Assembly: GCF_002813775.1 (NCBI RefSeq)
Contig: NZ_CP020370.1
Coordinates: forward strand, 5,915,501-5,979,500
Source: Candidatus Thiodictyon syntrophicum
GTDB taxonomy: Bacteria; Pseudomonadota; Gammaproteobacteria; Chromatiales; Chromatiaceae
Direction: 5' to 3'
Length of the DNA stretch: 64,000 nucleotides
In this document: positions 24,758 through 34,566 of the stretch, one piece after another
Numbering within the stretch: position 1 is the stretch's first letter
How the letters are laid out: the number at the start of each line of letters is the position of its first letter
Translations under genes and position numbers: made by a program
Notes under the pieces: generated by a model
What the model was told of the DNA's origin: nothing
Databases searched by the model: none
What the model saw: only the letters and a program-made list of their open reading frames with translations

Positions 24758-26409
24758 CCATCCTCGAACGGGTCAGCATAGGCGAACCGGTTCCATATCG
24801 GCACCAACCCGATCAGGCTGGCCAACCCAACCCCGGCGGCGGTGAAAGTGCCAATCAGGCCGTAGGTGTTACGCCCGCCCAGTCGGTAGGAGAACATCAG
24901 GCTACTTAGAAGAATCCCGAGCATCGCCAGACTTATACCTGCGCGGGACCGGGTAAAAATCAACCCCAGCAAGATGGCAATCGAGCTCGCCCCTAAGGCC
25001 GCGGTCTGGTTGATCCGGGCTACACCGAAGCGCGCTATCCATTGACGAAGCGTAGGTTTGCGTCGGCCATGAGGTCTGCCGGCGTGCGGGGGGCGACCGT
25101 GCCCGACCGTGGCCGCCAACAGGGCCAGGCCGACCGGCAGCGCCATTTCCAGCAGGCCAGCCAGGTGATTGCGATTCCGGTAGGTACCGGTGGCGCTGTC
25201 GGTCATCAGGGTGTTGCCGTACTGGATCAGCCCCAGTAGCGCCTCACCGGTGGCAATCCCCAAGAACACCAGCACCAATACCAGCAATCGCTCCCGGTCG
25301 AGCCGCAGCACGGCCAAGAACATGGCCAAGGGTGGCAGCAGCGTAAGCCACGCGGCCTCGGTGGTCGTCGGGATCAGCGAGATCGCCCGCCAGTTGAAAC
25401 CGTCTTCGGTGTCACCCGCGAGCCGCAGCGCCTCGGCATAGAAGGCGCGCCCCGGCAGTTCTGACCATAGCTCGAACGGTAACGGCACCAACTGAAACAG
25501 GGGCAGGAGAAACAGCAGCAGCAAGAACAGGAGCGCCGGACGGGACGGCCGTCCGGGGTGGCCGACCGGTCCGGTCCGGCCATCTTCCGACCCGGCCGCC
25601 GCCGCTTGCCGGGGCATGAACAGGCCCGCCAGTAGCGCCACCGCCGCCAATTCCATGATCATCAGCGGCACCGGTCGCCATGTGCCCAGAAATAGCGGCG
25701 CGTACACCAGCAGCAGCGCGAGTCCATAAAACAGTGCCGCATCCTGGGCAGTGGCGTGATGAATACCCGAGGGCCCGTGCGGTGTGAGTGCCCCGCTCAT
25801 ACAGCGATCGGAGGGGCGATTGGCGGGTCGGTGAAGGGGGCATCCGCGCCGCTCCCGGCGCAACCCCCAGGCGTCACCGACGCCCAGGACCGAGCCGTGG
25901 CGCGGGTCGCCGTACCGATTGCTACGTCGTCCCCCAGAGCGGCCGACGCTAGCCAAACAATCCCAAGCATCTTAAGTCGTCCTCTAAATCCCTAATTCTA
26001 GTTTTTCTCTTATCAGTCTAGGATGCTCCCCGGGTCGTCGCCAAGTTAAGGTTTGTAAAATGCCGACCTGGGGAGGCATTAGGCAACGATTAGTTTGAAG
26101 ACCTTGGTCATGGTCCCGGCCACTTAGCGGCGCGATCCGCAGGACCAAGGCTGACGCATTGGACGTCCGCAGAGCACCTATGGTCGGAGCCCTGATAATT
26201 GTTCGGGCCATCAGCCCTCGCGGTGCGGAGCACCGGATAAATCCGCATTGCGTTTCCGTGATCCTGAGCCTCCTGCGATCAGCCCGCGGGTTACCGATGC
26301 GGGCTACTGTCTATCCGGCTGTTGCCACGGGGTACGAGCAAAACTGATGTGATCTCGGTGACGACGTAGGGTGGATAAGCGCAGTGCATCCACCAGCATC
26401 GCCGATGCC

Positions 26410-26575
26410 TTAAAAACAGCTCACTGATAAGTTGAACAAGTCCATTAGCAGTGCTGGCCGGGGCGTTGTCGTTGTCGTAATCGAGGTTATCGTAGCGCCT
26501 CGAACTCTTTTGCACACCAAACTGCATCGCTTCTCCAAATTATGACAACGATTACGAAAACGACAACGATTGCGC
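26410..26575. repeat. GTTGTC element, copy 1
   Basis: The segment CACTGATAAGTTGAACAAGT and a later AGGTTATCGTAGCGCC flank short GTTGTC units. Much of it recurs at 61331-61420. A GACAACGATTACG segment at 26540-26570 could pair with the GTTGTCGTAATCG at 26467-26480. Confidence 0.65.
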
Positions 26576-26687
26576 TGTGTTTAACTTGCTCTTGACTCGT
26601 CACTTAAAAGCTGGTGGATGCGGCGCGCCGAAGCGCCGTGCCCGGTCCGGGGCGCTGTGCCGCGCGCAGCCTTGATTGACGATGACA

Positions 26688-26746
26688 CCCGTCGCGGCCT
26701 GGGGGCCGCTCCTACCGCGTAGGAGCGGCCCCCAGGCCGCGACGGG
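26688..26746. repeat. Perfect 28-bp palindrome with 3-nt loop
   Basis: The arm CCCGTCGCGGCCTGGGGGCC... pairs completely with the second arm ending GCGACGGG, leaving only CGC unpaired. Related but imperfect hairpins of the GTCGCGGCC type occur at about 400, 1970, 2810 and 3085. Confidence 0.85.
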
Positions 26747-26841
26747 TTGCCGTGTAGCCCGAGTTATGATCAAGGGCGCGCCTTATCCAACCTTACGACG
26801 GGCGATTTCGCCGGCCACACCCCTATTTTACCCCCTTCGTG

Positions 26842-27735
26842 TCAGGGTGCGCACCGCGCCGCGGTGCTCCGGGCCTCGGTGCGCCGGGCAGCGGACAGGC
26901 CAAAGAGGCCGATGAGCGCGAGCGCGAGCGAGCCTGGGGCGGGGGTGGCGAAGACCTGGACATTGATATCGCTTGAGTTACCCCAAACGCACTCGGGGTC
27001 GCTAGCGCTGTCGCAGTCATACCAGTCCCCGTAAAATCCAGCAGTCATATTAATAAAGGTGAAAAAGTCATCAGCATCCTGTTGCGGACTATTGCTGAGG
27101 GCCGCATTCGATGCGTGATTCGACCAGGGAAGTGTCGTCAAGGCCGCGGCGTCGACACCGAATACTATCCAGTCGCCCGGGGTGACGACCCAATTGAGAT
27201 TCTTGAAATCGACTTGCCAGATCTGGGACCAGGTGCCGCTTTGACCCTGGTAGTCGTCGTTTGGAGCGGTTGCGTCCTGGTACAGCACCCGCGTGAATGT
27301 GATGTCGTTGTTGCTGGTATTCCCGGAGATCGTACCAGCCTTATTGATGGCCCAGGTCGCCGGATCGTTTCCCAGGTTGCTGTAGAGGTCGGCATAGAGT
27401 GTAATCGACGAGTACAGGCTACCCAGGGTGTCGCTGCCGGCAAGCGGGATGGCGGGCGACCAGGTGCGGATGGTGTCGATGGTCCACTGCTGATCGACAG
27501 GCATTTGGAAGGTATCGCCGGTAATAAACGACTGCCCCCCCGCGGTGTAACCGCTCCAATCGACGTTACTCCGGTTGACGCCGGCGCTGATATTGAGATT
27601 CGGTGTCGTCAGGTTAGCGACGGGCAACCCGCGGTCCACCACCAAGGTGGCCACGGCCTGTGCCGATCCGGTTGCACCAATCCCGAGCAGTAACGAGAGA
27701 CCAAGCGGTGCGAAGGCAGTTATACTCAATCTCAC
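26842..27735 (-). CDS. PEP-CTERM-like exported protein
   Basis: This 297-residue protein starts at GTG 27733-27735 behind a strong GAGGAAGG site. It has a signal peptide (residues 1-27, LGLSLLLGIGATGSAQA), a beta-rich body without a known domain, and at the C-terminus TPAPGSLALALIGLFGLSAARR. That is a PEP-CTERM-type sorting signal (motif, transmembrane helix, basic residues) with PAP for PEP. Such proteins are processed by exosortase and are typically secreted with an exopolysaccharide. No exosortase gene is in the window. Confidence 0.8.
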   Translation of the reverse strand: MRLSITAFAPLGLSLLLGIGATGSAQAVATLVVDRGLPVANLTTPNLNISAGVNRSNVDWSGYTAGGQSFITGDTFQMPVDQQWTIDTIRTWSPAIPLAGSDTLGSLYSSITLYADLYSNLGNDPATWAINKAGTISGNTSNNDITFTRVLYQDATAPNDDYQGQSGTWSQIWQVDFKNLNWVVTPGDWIVFGVDAAALTTLPWSNHASNAALSNSPQQDADDFFTFINMTAGFYGDWYDCDSASDPECVWGNSSDINVQVFATPAPGSLALALIGLFGLSAARRTEARSTAARCAP

Positions 27736-27843
27736 GGCGGTCCTTCCTCAGTTAGTTAGAGACGGCGTTCTAAAGTGCTAAAGACATACCGGGGTTTTTC
27801 CGACGCCGACGACGTAACCCACGGCAGCCCCGGAGGACCGCGG

Positions 27844-28227
27844 TCACCGCGACAAATTTCCGCCCTCGGGAGGCGGCGGCGTGGTGGGCGGACGGGGCTT
27901 TTTTACCGGTGCGGAGCTGGTCTGCACCTTCGCCTGCCCGGTGCTGCACTGATTTGCGGCACCGATGGTGAGTGTGCTGTTGGCCGGGATCGTCACGCGG
28001 CAACCGCCCGGGTACTCGATCGTCAGCGATGCACCGGCGGGCGCGGCGATCCGATCACCCGGGTAGAGCGACAGCTTGCTCTGCGCCGAGACCGTCGCCG
28101 TGGTCTGAGTGACCAGCGGCTTCCCTTGCGATTGGACCACCACGGCCGACGCGGTCGCGGCCCCGGCGGTGACGCCGTAACCCGCCAGTACCAGGGCGAA
28201 TCCGACCGCTGCGCCTGATATCTTCAT
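27844..28227 (-). CDS. Small exported FecR-like protein
   Basis: This 127-residue protein starts at ATG 28225-28227 behind a perfect AGGAGGAG site. It has a signal peptide (LVLAGYGVTAGAATA). The body LSLYPGDRIAAPAGASLTIE and GGCRVTIPANSTLTIG resembles the conserved strand pattern of FecR/PQQC-like domains. The C-terminus is proline-rich (KKPRPPTTPPPPEGG). Comparable small proteins accompany PEP-CTERM/EPS genes. The function is unknown. Confidence 0.65.
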   Translation of the reverse strand: MKISGAAVGFALVLAGYGVTAGAATASAVVVQSQGKPLVTQTTATVSAQSKLSLYPGDRIAAPAGASLTIEYPGGCRVTIPANSTLTIGAANQCSTGQAKVQTSSAPVKKPRPPTTPPPPEGGNLSR

Positions 28228-28371
28228 TTTTTCTCCTCCTTTGCGCGGCACTGATTTTCTCATAGAATAACCAAAGACAGACACCGGCACCGTAAAAAAT
28301 TTGTTAAGGGCGTCACCCGATGTCAGGCCATGGGCCGGAACCGGTCGCGTCCCGCCCGGCGGCGCGGGGCA

Positions 28372-29628
28372 TCAACCCCGGCGGCTGATCGCCAGGTCGT
28401 CGAACCAGACCCCGCCCTGGCCATCGGGACCGCTGCCGACGCGCTCCCCGTGTTCCAGCCGCAACACCTGGAGCGGGCAATCCGTAGCCGGCACCTCGAA
28501 ATCCAGTCCGAAGACCTGCCAGTCGTCCCTGCCGATGAAGGGCTCGGTCATCGCCAGTGGGCGCGGCTCCGGCCAGTCACAACCGACCATCCAGCGCAGG
28601 CCGTCCCCGGGTGAGAGCCCGTCCGGACGCACCCGGCCCTGGAGCCGATAGCGTCCGGGATCGAGGAACAGCGGCTGCAGGACGTGCCGAAAACGGGCCG
28701 GGCGGCCGTCGAAGGCCACGTGCAGGGCGCGTCGGCCGTGGGTCCCGTAGGTCTGGACCGTTTCTACTGTGACCCCGGGGGGCGGCTTGATCCTCCAGTC
28801 GAATCCGATCCCGGTGATGGGTAGGTCGAAACTGCCGTTGTACAGGTGTCCCAACCCCCGTCGGGCCGGTTCGTCCAGCCCTTCCAGCCAGGCGAGATAG
28901 GCCTCCCGCCAGCGGCCCTCCTTCCATAAGCGGTCCAGGTAGACGCCCTGTTCGTCCGCGGTCGGTAAATCCTGGCCGCGGTTGCGGGCCTGGTAGAGGA
29001 AGATCACCGTCTCCACGCGCGGCTCCTGCCGCGCCGCGTGGGCGAAAAAGCGCCCCCACCAGTCGGGCGGCCGGTCCAGGAAGGGCTGCAGCAGCGGGCG
29101 GGTGGCCGGGTCCTCGGCGAACGCGAGCAGCCGCGGGAAGAGTTCGGCCGTCGACGCGGGCCGGTTGCGCAGTAAGGCGCTCCAACGCTGCAGGCCCAGG
29201 TCCGGCCGGTCTTGGGTGAACCAGAAGTTGGCCGAGCGCGCCAGCGCCGGGATCCGCATCGGACCCAGGAGGTCAGCGATCTCAGCCAGGGCGAGCGCCT
29301 CCGGCCGTCGGTCGGCCGCGACCCACAGGTCCGCGAGGGCGAAATAGGCCAGGCCGTCGGTGGGGTCGCCCCAGATTGACGCCTGTAGTAGGGAGGACGC
29401 GACGGCGGGGGCCTTCTCGATCATGGTCTCGGCCCGCTGGTAGAGCGCCGCCGGATGGTTGGGGCGCCAGCGCAACGCGGCCACAGCCGCATCCGGTGTT
29501 CGCTGATCCGCGTAATAGTCGGCCAGTCCGACGACCAGGATGCGCCAGGTCAGGACCCCGAGCAGCAAGCCGAGGGCGGCGCGCCGCAGCGGGTTCCAGA
29601 AGAGATACGGGGGGTGCGGTTCGTTCAT
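28372..29628 (-). CDS. Membrane-anchored helical-repeat protein of the EPS locus
   Basis: This 418-residue protein starts at ATG 29626-29628 (MNEPHPPYLFWNPLRR). One N-terminal membrane segment (AALGLLLGVLTWRILVVGLA) is followed by TPR-like helices (about residues 45-260; NHPAALYQRAETMIEKAP, GLAYFALADLWVAADRRPEA). A C-terminal beta domain (about 265-418) has the pattern of carbohydrate-binding modules: GLGHLYNGSFDLPITGIGFD then WMVGCDWPE and VWFDDLAI. I do not recognise a named family. It probably acts in the periplasm in polysaccharide assembly. Confidence 0.65.
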   Translation of the reverse strand: MNEPHPPYLFWNPLRRAALGLLLGVLTWRILVVGLADYYADQRTPDAAVAALRWRPNHPAALYQRAETMIEKAPAVASSLLQASIWGDPTDGLAYFALADLWVAADRRPEALALAEIADLLGPMRIPALARSANFWFTQDRPDLGLQRWSALLRNRPASTAELFPRLLAFAEDPATRPLLQPFLDRPPDWWGRFFAHAARQEPRVETVIFLYQARNRGQDLPTADEQGVYLDRLWKEGRWREAYLAWLEGLDEPARRGLGHLYNGSFDLPITGIGFDWRIKPPPGVTVETVQTYGTHGRRALHVAFDGRPARFRHVLQPLFLDPGRYRLQGRVRPDGLSPGDGLRWMVGCDWPEPRPLAMTEPFIGRDDWQVFGLDFEVPATDCPLQVLRLEHGERVGSGPDGQGGVWFDDLAISRRG

Positions 29629-29978
29629 GCTCGCGGTGCGAATCGCCGGTTCCGACTCCGTAGGAGATGCCCAGCGGCCGCCGCCATGACCATGGGACCT
29701 TGCCGCGGGCAGGGGTAACGTCAAGATGCGACCTTACGGCCAAGGCTCGTCTTCTCTGTCGCTGGCCGTTGACGCCGATCGCAGTTGTCCCTGAGGGTTG
29801 CTCAAGGCTGCCGACCGCCAGCCCGAACAGCCACCGCCACTGGGGAGGATACGGCATCCCCGGTGCCCTGGGCAAATTCGGTATGGCCGTTGACTCTTTA
29901 TATTTTGATGTTCGGCGTATAGTTGTGCGGCCAGAGGGCGTGATGCGTCCACGTTGCGGGGTGATAGGTGAGCAATTT

Positions 29979-30782
29979 ATGGTCGATCTGCATTCGCATC
30001 TCTTGCCCGGCGTCGATGACGGCGCGCCCGATCTGACGACGGCGCTGGCGATGGCGCGTCTGGCGGTGGCCGACGGCATCGCGGTGATGGCCTGCACCCC
30101 GCATATCTACCCGGGTCTGTATGAGAATCAGGGTCCCGCCATCCGCCGGGCGGTAACAGAGCTACAAGCGCATCTGGACGAGGCCGACATCGCGCTGCGG
30201 TTAACCTGCGGGGCCGATACCCATCTGGCGCCGGACTTGGTCGCAGGCCTGCGCTCCGGACGGGTACCAACCCTGCACAACAGCCGCTATTTTCTGTTGG
30301 AACCGCCCCATCACGTTGCCCCGCCCCGCCTGGAAGAAACCGTGTTCAACCTCCTGACCGCCGGTTATGTGCCGATCATCACCCATCCGGAGCGCTTGGA
30401 TTGGATCGAAGACCGTTACGCGGCCTTGGTCGAGTTGGCGCGACACGGCGCCTGGTTGCAGGTCACGGCGGGCAGTCTCACCGGCCGCTTTGGTGCCGGC
30501 GCCCGGTATTGGGCCGAGCGTCTGCTGGATGAGGGCTGGGTGCACATTCTGGCGACGGATGCCCATGGCGTCGACCGCCGCCCCCCGCTGCTGGCCGAGG
30601 GCCGACGCGCGGCGGAACCTTGGGTGGGGGCGGCCGAAGCCTTGCAACTGGTTGCGACACGACCGCGTGGTATATTGGAAGATAGCGATCCTGCAACGCT
30701 GACCGCGGCCTTGGGTCTGGTCGGCGTCGTCGCGCCGTCGGCGGGCCGGTCGTGGCTGCGAAAATTGTTCATCCATCGTTGA
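29979..30782 (+). CDS. CpsB/CapC-type tyrosine-protein phosphatase (PHP domain)
   Basis: This 267-residue PHP-fold enzyme dephosphorylates the tyrosine autokinase of capsule systems. Metal-binding motifs are visible: DLHSHLLPGVDDG at the start, CTPHIYPG (residues ~41-48), GADTHL, IITHPER and TDAHGVDRR. The ATG at 29979 starts exactly at the family's conserved N-terminus (MVDLHSH). The in-frame ATG at 29943 is an alternative. It is the first gene of the plus-strand EPS export unit, and its substrate is most likely the Wzc-like kinase two genes downstream. Confidence 0.9.
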   Translation: MVDLHSHLLPGVDDGAPDLTTALAMARLAVADGIAVMACTPHIYPGLYENQGPAIRRAVTELQAHLDEADIALRLTCGADTHLAPDLVAGLRSGRVPTLHNSRYFLLEPPHHVAPPRLEETVFNLLTAGYVPIITHPERLDWIEDRYAALVELARHGAWLQVTAGSLTGRFGAGARYWAERLLDEGWVHILATDAHGVDRRPPLLAEGRRAAEPWVGAAEALQLVATRPRGILEDSDPATLTAALGLVGVVAPSAGRSWLRKLFIHR

Positions 30783-30832
30783 ATTTCATGTTAATTAGGC
30801 GCATTGGTCCGTGGGGTACCGCGGTCCGTGCC

Positions 30833-31645
30833 ATGGATCAGAGGTTAGCGCGGTTGTCCGGCAAGACAGGTCGAGGGTTCGTTATTTCATCACTTGCAAG
30901 GTGGTTCGTACGCGCGGCGCCCTGGGCCCTGGCGCTCGCCCTCGTCGGCTGTGCCAACACCGGCCAGCGGGCCGGGGATGCGGGAGGCGCCGTCGCGTCG
31001 GCGAACCCTCAGGCCGCATCCAAGGCCCGAGTGTCGAACGTCGCCGACAATCCGGGCCTCACCGCCGCGGGTAACGTACCAGGCGCCCAGGATTATTTGA
31101 TCGGACCGCAGGATCTGCTCAAGATCGAGGTGTATGGGGTCGAGTCACTGAACCGCTCGGTGCGGGTCAACGCCACCGGTCAGATCGTCCTGCCGCTGAT
31201 CGGCCTGGTCCAGGCGGCCGGCCTGACCAGCGAGCAACTGGCGTCCGCAATCGCCGCCCGGCTCGCCAAGGACTATCTGCAGAACCCGCAGGTCATTATT
31301 TTCATTGAGGAATATACCAGTCAGCGGGTCACCGTGATCGGCGCGGTCAAGGCCTCGGGAGTTTATCCGGTCAAGGGTCGAACGACCCTGATGCAGGCGG
31401 TGGCCGGCGCCGGCGGCCCCTCAAGCGTGGCGAATACCAAGTCGGTCAGAATCATGCGCAACAGACCTGACGGCACGCGCTATATTGAGGAGTTCAATCT
31501 GACCGAAATCCGCGACGGTCGCGCTCCCGACCCCGAAATCCTGGGCGAGGACGTGATCCTGGTAGACAGCTCCATCGTGAAGGATACCGCCAAGCAGATG
31601 TTCGAGTTCGTTTTCCCGTTCGCGGTGGTCGCCACTTTCTTCTAA
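30833..31645 (+). CDS. Polysaccharide export outer-membrane lipoprotein (Wza-like)
   Basis: This 270-residue protein has a lipobox (ALALVGC, residues ~34-40 from ATG 30833). ATG 30788 is an alternative start. The Poly_export domain follows (DYLIGPQDLLKIEVYGVESL...ITGQIVLPLIGLVQAAG), then an SLBB domain (RVTVIGAVKASGVYPVKG, TLMQAVAGAGG). Wza-type proteins form the outer-membrane channel for capsule or EPS. The C-terminal hydrophobic helix (FEFVFPFAVVATFF) fits the membrane-spanning helix. It is 6 nt upstream of the kinase gene. Confidence 0.88.
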   Translation: MDQRLARLSGKTGRGFVISSLARWFVRAAPWALALALVGCANTGQRAGDAGGAVASANPQAASKARVSNVADNPGLTAAGNVPGAQDYLIGPQDLLKIEVYGVESLNRSVRVNATGQIVLPLIGLVQAAGLTSEQLASAIAARLAKDYLQNPQVIIFIEEYTSQRVTVIGAVKASGVYPVKGRTTLMQAVAGAGGPSSVANTKSVRIMRNRPDGTRYIEEFNLTEIRDGRAPDPEILGEDVILVDSSIVKDTAKQMFEFVFPFAVVATFF

Positions 31646-31651
31646 GATGCG

Positions 31652-33979
31652 ATGAACGCACCCGACCTGCCGATCGCGGCCGATCACCGCTTGCTCCCGC
31701 CGGAGCGCGCCCCGTTGGAGCGCCCTTACGGTGTCCCCCTCCAGGCGCCGTCGGCACAATCCCTGGGGCTCGAGGAGGAGCCGGAAGGCGAGGGATTGGA
31801 TCTGCGCGAGTTGTGGCAGGTCGTACTCAAGCGCCGCTGGACCATCGTCGTGGTCACCCTCATTGTGGTCGCGACCATGATGACCAACACCTATCTGGAG
31901 ACCCCGATCTACCGTGCCGACCTGACGCTGCAAATCGACAGCGAGGATATCAAGGTGGTGACGATAGGCACGCCGGTCGATACCGCCACCGGCGGCCAGG
32001 ACTACCTCCAGACGCAGTACGAATTGCTCAAGAGCCGCAGCCTGGCCCAGCGGGTGGTCGAACAGATGGGCCTGAACGACCGCCCGGCGGCAGCGCCCCC
32101 CACCCCGCCCTCGTGGCTTACCCAGGCGAAGCGCTGGCTGGCCGGCTTACTGGCCCGCGGCGACACCGACCCGGTGGTCACGCCTGAGGCGGGGGCTCCA
32201 GACCCGGCCGCGGACAGCGCCCGGCTGGAGGGCGCCATCAGCGGCTTACTTGGCGGTCTGACCATTACGCCGGTGCGCAACTCCCGGCTGGTGCGGCTCT
32301 CATACGCCAGCCCCAACCCGGTGCTGGCGGCGGCCATCCTGAACAACCTGGCCAAGAGCTATATCAACCTGAATCTCGAGCGGCGCTTCGACTCCACCAC
32401 CTATGCCCGCAATTTTCTGCAGGAAAGGCTACAGCAGGTCAAGACCAAGCTGGAGGAATCGGAACGGGAGCTGGTCGAGTTTTCGCGCCGGGAAGAGATC
32501 ATCTCCGTCGATCAGAAGGAGAGCATCATCACCGGAAATATGACCGCGGCCAGCGCCGCCTTGATCGATGCCAGCAAGAAGCGGATGGCGGCCGAGTCGA
32601 TCTACCGACAGATGGAGCGCACCCGCGGCCAGGGGCTGGCGGCGGTGCTCGACAGCACGATCATCCAGGACCTCAAGCAGACCAAGGCCAAACTCGAGGC
32701 ACAGTACCAGGACAATCTCAGCACCTACAAGCCGGCCTTTCCGGAAATGGTGCAGTTGCGCAACCAGATCAATCAGATCGATGCCACGATCGATCAGGAG
32801 ATCGACAACATTCGGGCCGCGATCACCGGCAACTACGAGGCCGCCAAGGCCGAAGAGGGAATGCTGCGCGCCAACCTCGAGCGGATGAAACAAGAAGTGC
32901 TGTCGCTGCAGGGCCGCAGCATCCCGTTGAACATCCTGCGCCGCGAGGCGGATACAAATCGTCAGCTCTACGAGGGCCTGCTGCAGCGTTACAAGGAAGT
33001 CGGGGTTACGGCGGGGATCGGCACCAACAACATCTCAGTGGTGGACGAGGCCAAGGTGCCGTCCGCGCCCTTCACGCCGAACCCGCGGAAAAACGGGCTG
33101 CTGGCACTGGTGCTCGGTGTACTGGGTGGTGTCGGCCTGGCCTTCCTGTTTGAGCGCCTCGATGACAGCTTCCGCCGCCCCGAGGAACTGGAGAAACTGC
33201 TGGGTCTGCCGATGTTGGGTATCATCCCGAGTTCCCCCAGGGTCACTGCCGAGGGCCGCGCGATTGCCCTGGTCGGCCACGACGACCAGCGCTCGGCCTT
33301 CGCCGAGGCCTACCGCTCGGTACGCACCGCCCTGCAGTTCTCCACCGCGACCGGCGTACCGCGACTGCTGACCGTGACCAGCGCGATCAATGGTGAAGGG
33401 AAATCAACGACTGCGCTCAGCCTGGCGATCCAGTTCGCCCAGGCCGGCAAGCAAACACTGCTGATCGAGGCCGACTTGCGCAGGCCCACGATCCACGGGT
33501 CCCTGCGACTCGACAATCAGACCGGCCTGACCAACTACCTGGCCGGCGGGGAGGCGCAGCCGGTCGACATTACCCGGCCTACCCATATCCCCAACCTGTT
33601 TGCCATCCCGTCGGGACCCCTGCCGCCCAACCCGGCCGAGTTGCTGGCCTCGGCCCGAATGGTTGAGTTGCTCTCCCTGGCCGCTGAAAGGTTTGATCAG
33701 GTGATCCTGGACAGTCCGCCGCTACTCGGTCTTGCCGACGCGCTGATCATCGGCAATCTGTGCCAGGGCACCTTGCTGACGGTGGAGGCGGGCAGCACCC
33801 CGCGCGGTTACGTCGTGGGTGCGGTCAAACGTTTGCGCACGGCGCGAGTGCCCCTGCTGGGCTCGATCCTGACCAAGCTCGAGGCCCGCGCGGGCGGCTA
33901 CGGCTACTATCGCAGTTACTATTATTATCAGCACAGCGGCTATTACGGCGACAGCGAGGCAAAAAAGCTGTCGGGGTAG
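31652..33979 (+). CDS. Wzc-like polysaccharide co-polymerase/tyrosine autokinase
   Basis: This 775-residue inner-membrane protein has a Wzz domain with a first membrane segment (WTIVVVTLIVVATMM, residues ~65-80) and a long periplasmic coiled coil (about 250-440). A second membrane segment is in NGLLALVLGVLGGVGLAFLF. A cytoplasmic BY-kinase domain follows: Walker A SAINGEGKSTTA at ~576-587, Walker A' LLIEADLRRP at ~603, Walker B VILDSPP at ~683. The C-terminal tyrosine cluster GGYGYYRSYYYYQHSGYYG is the autophosphorylation site. It controls chain length with the Wza-like lipoprotein and CpsB-like phosphatase. Confidence 0.92.
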   Translation: MNAPDLPIAADHRLLPPERAPLERPYGVPLQAPSAQSLGLEEEPEGEGLDLRELWQVVLKRRWTIVVVTLIVVATMMTNTYLETPIYRADLTLQIDSEDIKVVTIGTPVDTATGGQDYLQTQYELLKSRSLAQRVVEQMGLNDRPAAAPPTPPSWLTQAKRWLAGLLARGDTDPVVTPEAGAPDPAADSARLEGAISGLLGGLTITPVRNSRLVRLSYASPNPVLAAAILNNLAKSYINLNLERRFDSTTYARNFLQERLQQVKTKLEESERELVEFSRREEIISVDQKESIITGNMTAASAALIDASKKRMAAESIYRQMERTRGQGLAAVLDSTIIQDLKQTKAKLEAQYQDNLSTYKPAFPEMVQLRNQINQIDATIDQEIDNIRAAITGNYEAAKAEEGMLRANLERMKQEVLSLQGRSIPLNILRREADTNRQLYEGLLQRYKEVGVTAGIGTNNISVVDEAKVPSAPFTPNPRKNGLLALVLGVLGGVGLAFLFERLDDSFRRPEELEKLLGLPMLGIIPSSPRVTAEGRAIALVGHDDQRSAFAEAYRSVRTALQFSTATGVPRLLTVTSAINGEGKSTTALSLAIQFAQAGKQTLLIEADLRRPTIHGSLRLDNQTGLTNYLAGGEAQPVDITRPTHIPNLFAIPSGPLPPNPAELLASARMVELLSLAAERFDQVILDSPPLLGLADALIIGNLCQGTLLTVEAGSTPRGYVVGAVKRLRTARVPLLGSILTKLEARAGGYGYYRSYYYYQHSGYYGDSEAKKLSG

Positions 33980-34035
33980 AGGGCAAGCGAGCGGGTGACT
34001 GAACGGTTTCGCCATCATCAGATCAGGATCGGCGC

Positions 34036-34566
34036 ATGAAAACTTGGAGTGTGGTCTTCACCAAACCCCGACAGGAAGCCGTCGCCCGGGAGAACCTCGC
34101 GCGACAGGCCTTTCTGCCCTACCTGCCGATGCTCAAGCAGCCCAAGCGTCTGCGCGGGCGGTGGGTCGAGGTGGTCGAGCCCCTGTTTCCGCGTTACCTC
34201 TTCGTGGCGCTGGATTTCGGCGTGCAGGATCTTTCGCCAATCCGCTCGACGCTCGGGGTCGTCGATCTGGTGCGCTTCGGCCCGGAGCCCGCGACCGTGC
34301 CGGAGGGGATCGTCGAATCGTTGATGGCCGCCGAGGACCCGGCCGCGGCCTGTCATCTGGTTCGCGCCGAGCCGTTTCAAAAAGGCGATCGGGTGACCAT
34401 TGCCGCGGGACCCTTCGCTGGTATCGAAGCGATCTTCGAGGCGCCAACGGGGAAGGGGCGGGTTGCTGTCCTGCTCGATCTGCTGGGCCGGGTCGCCCGC
34501 GTGCAGATCGACCGGAATCACATCGTCTGCGCACCGAGCACCTCGCAGCCCGCCGGACCGGCGTGA
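34036..34566 (+). CDS. rfaH: RfaH-like transcription antiterminator
   Basis: This 176-residue NusG paralog has an N-terminal NGN domain (WSVVFTKPRQEAVARENLAR...PLFPRYLFVALD) and a C-terminal KOW domain (FQKGDRVTIAAGPFAGIEAI). RfaH binds paused RNA polymerase at ops sites in long polysaccharide operons and prevents termination. The start ATG 34036 follows AGGATCGGCGC. Its place at the end of the EPS unit supports a role in this locus. I did not find an ops-like GGCGGTAGCGTG element upstream of wza, but the MarR leaders contain GGCGGTAGCGTG (complement), which is the ops consensus core. Confidence 0.85.
   Translation: MKTWSVVFTKPRQEAVARENLARQAFLPYLPMLKQPKRLRGRWVEVVEPLFPRYLFVALDFGVQDLSPIRSTLGVVDLVRFGPEPATVPEGIVESLMAAEDPAAACHLVRAEPFQKGDRVTIAAGPFAGIEAIFEAPTGKGRVAVLLDLLGRVARVQIDRNHIVCAPSTSQPAGPA

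Larger units (their letters stand above)
23037..25800 (-). pseudogene. O-antigen ligase/polymerase family gene split by an insertion sequence
   Basis: The 5' part (25800-24766, MSGALTPHGPSGIHHATAQD) and the 3' part (23594-23037) are one gene. Removing 23595-24757 and one copy of the 8-bp duplication gives a continuous frame of 530 codons. The protein has ~10 membrane segments and the Wzy_C/ligase signature TRSRAGI before the break and NRAHNDYLEWLLEFGL after it. This family joins or polymerises polysaccharide units on the periplasmic side. The break falls after ...FAYADPFEDG, in the large periplasmic loop, so the gene is inactivated. An alternative upstream start exists to 25956 but shows no ribosome binding site. 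Confidence 0.85.
25801..26841. other. 1-kb intergenic region rich in repeats
   Basis: No gene is recognised. Contents in order: TGATCA-like motifs near 26103 and 26180, a GTAGGGTGGATAAGCGCAG hairpin (26367-26394), a GTTGTC-containing element (26410-26575), a perfect long palindrome (26688-26746) and a TGATCA-core motif (26757-26775). The promoter of the ligase operon should lie in 25801-26000, but I see no clear -35/-10 pair. Confidence 0.55.

Noticed and set aside
29890-29925. TTGACT ... TATAGT as a sigma-70 promoter for the CpsB-like gene
   Set aside because: The spacing is 22 nt, too long for sigma-70, and no better pairing was found at 16-18 nt.
31103-31150. Wza-like gene start at 30752
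   Set aside because: This would overlap the CpsB-like gene by 31 nt and add residues before the lipoprotein signal peptide. ATG 30833 or 30788 fits the lipobox better.
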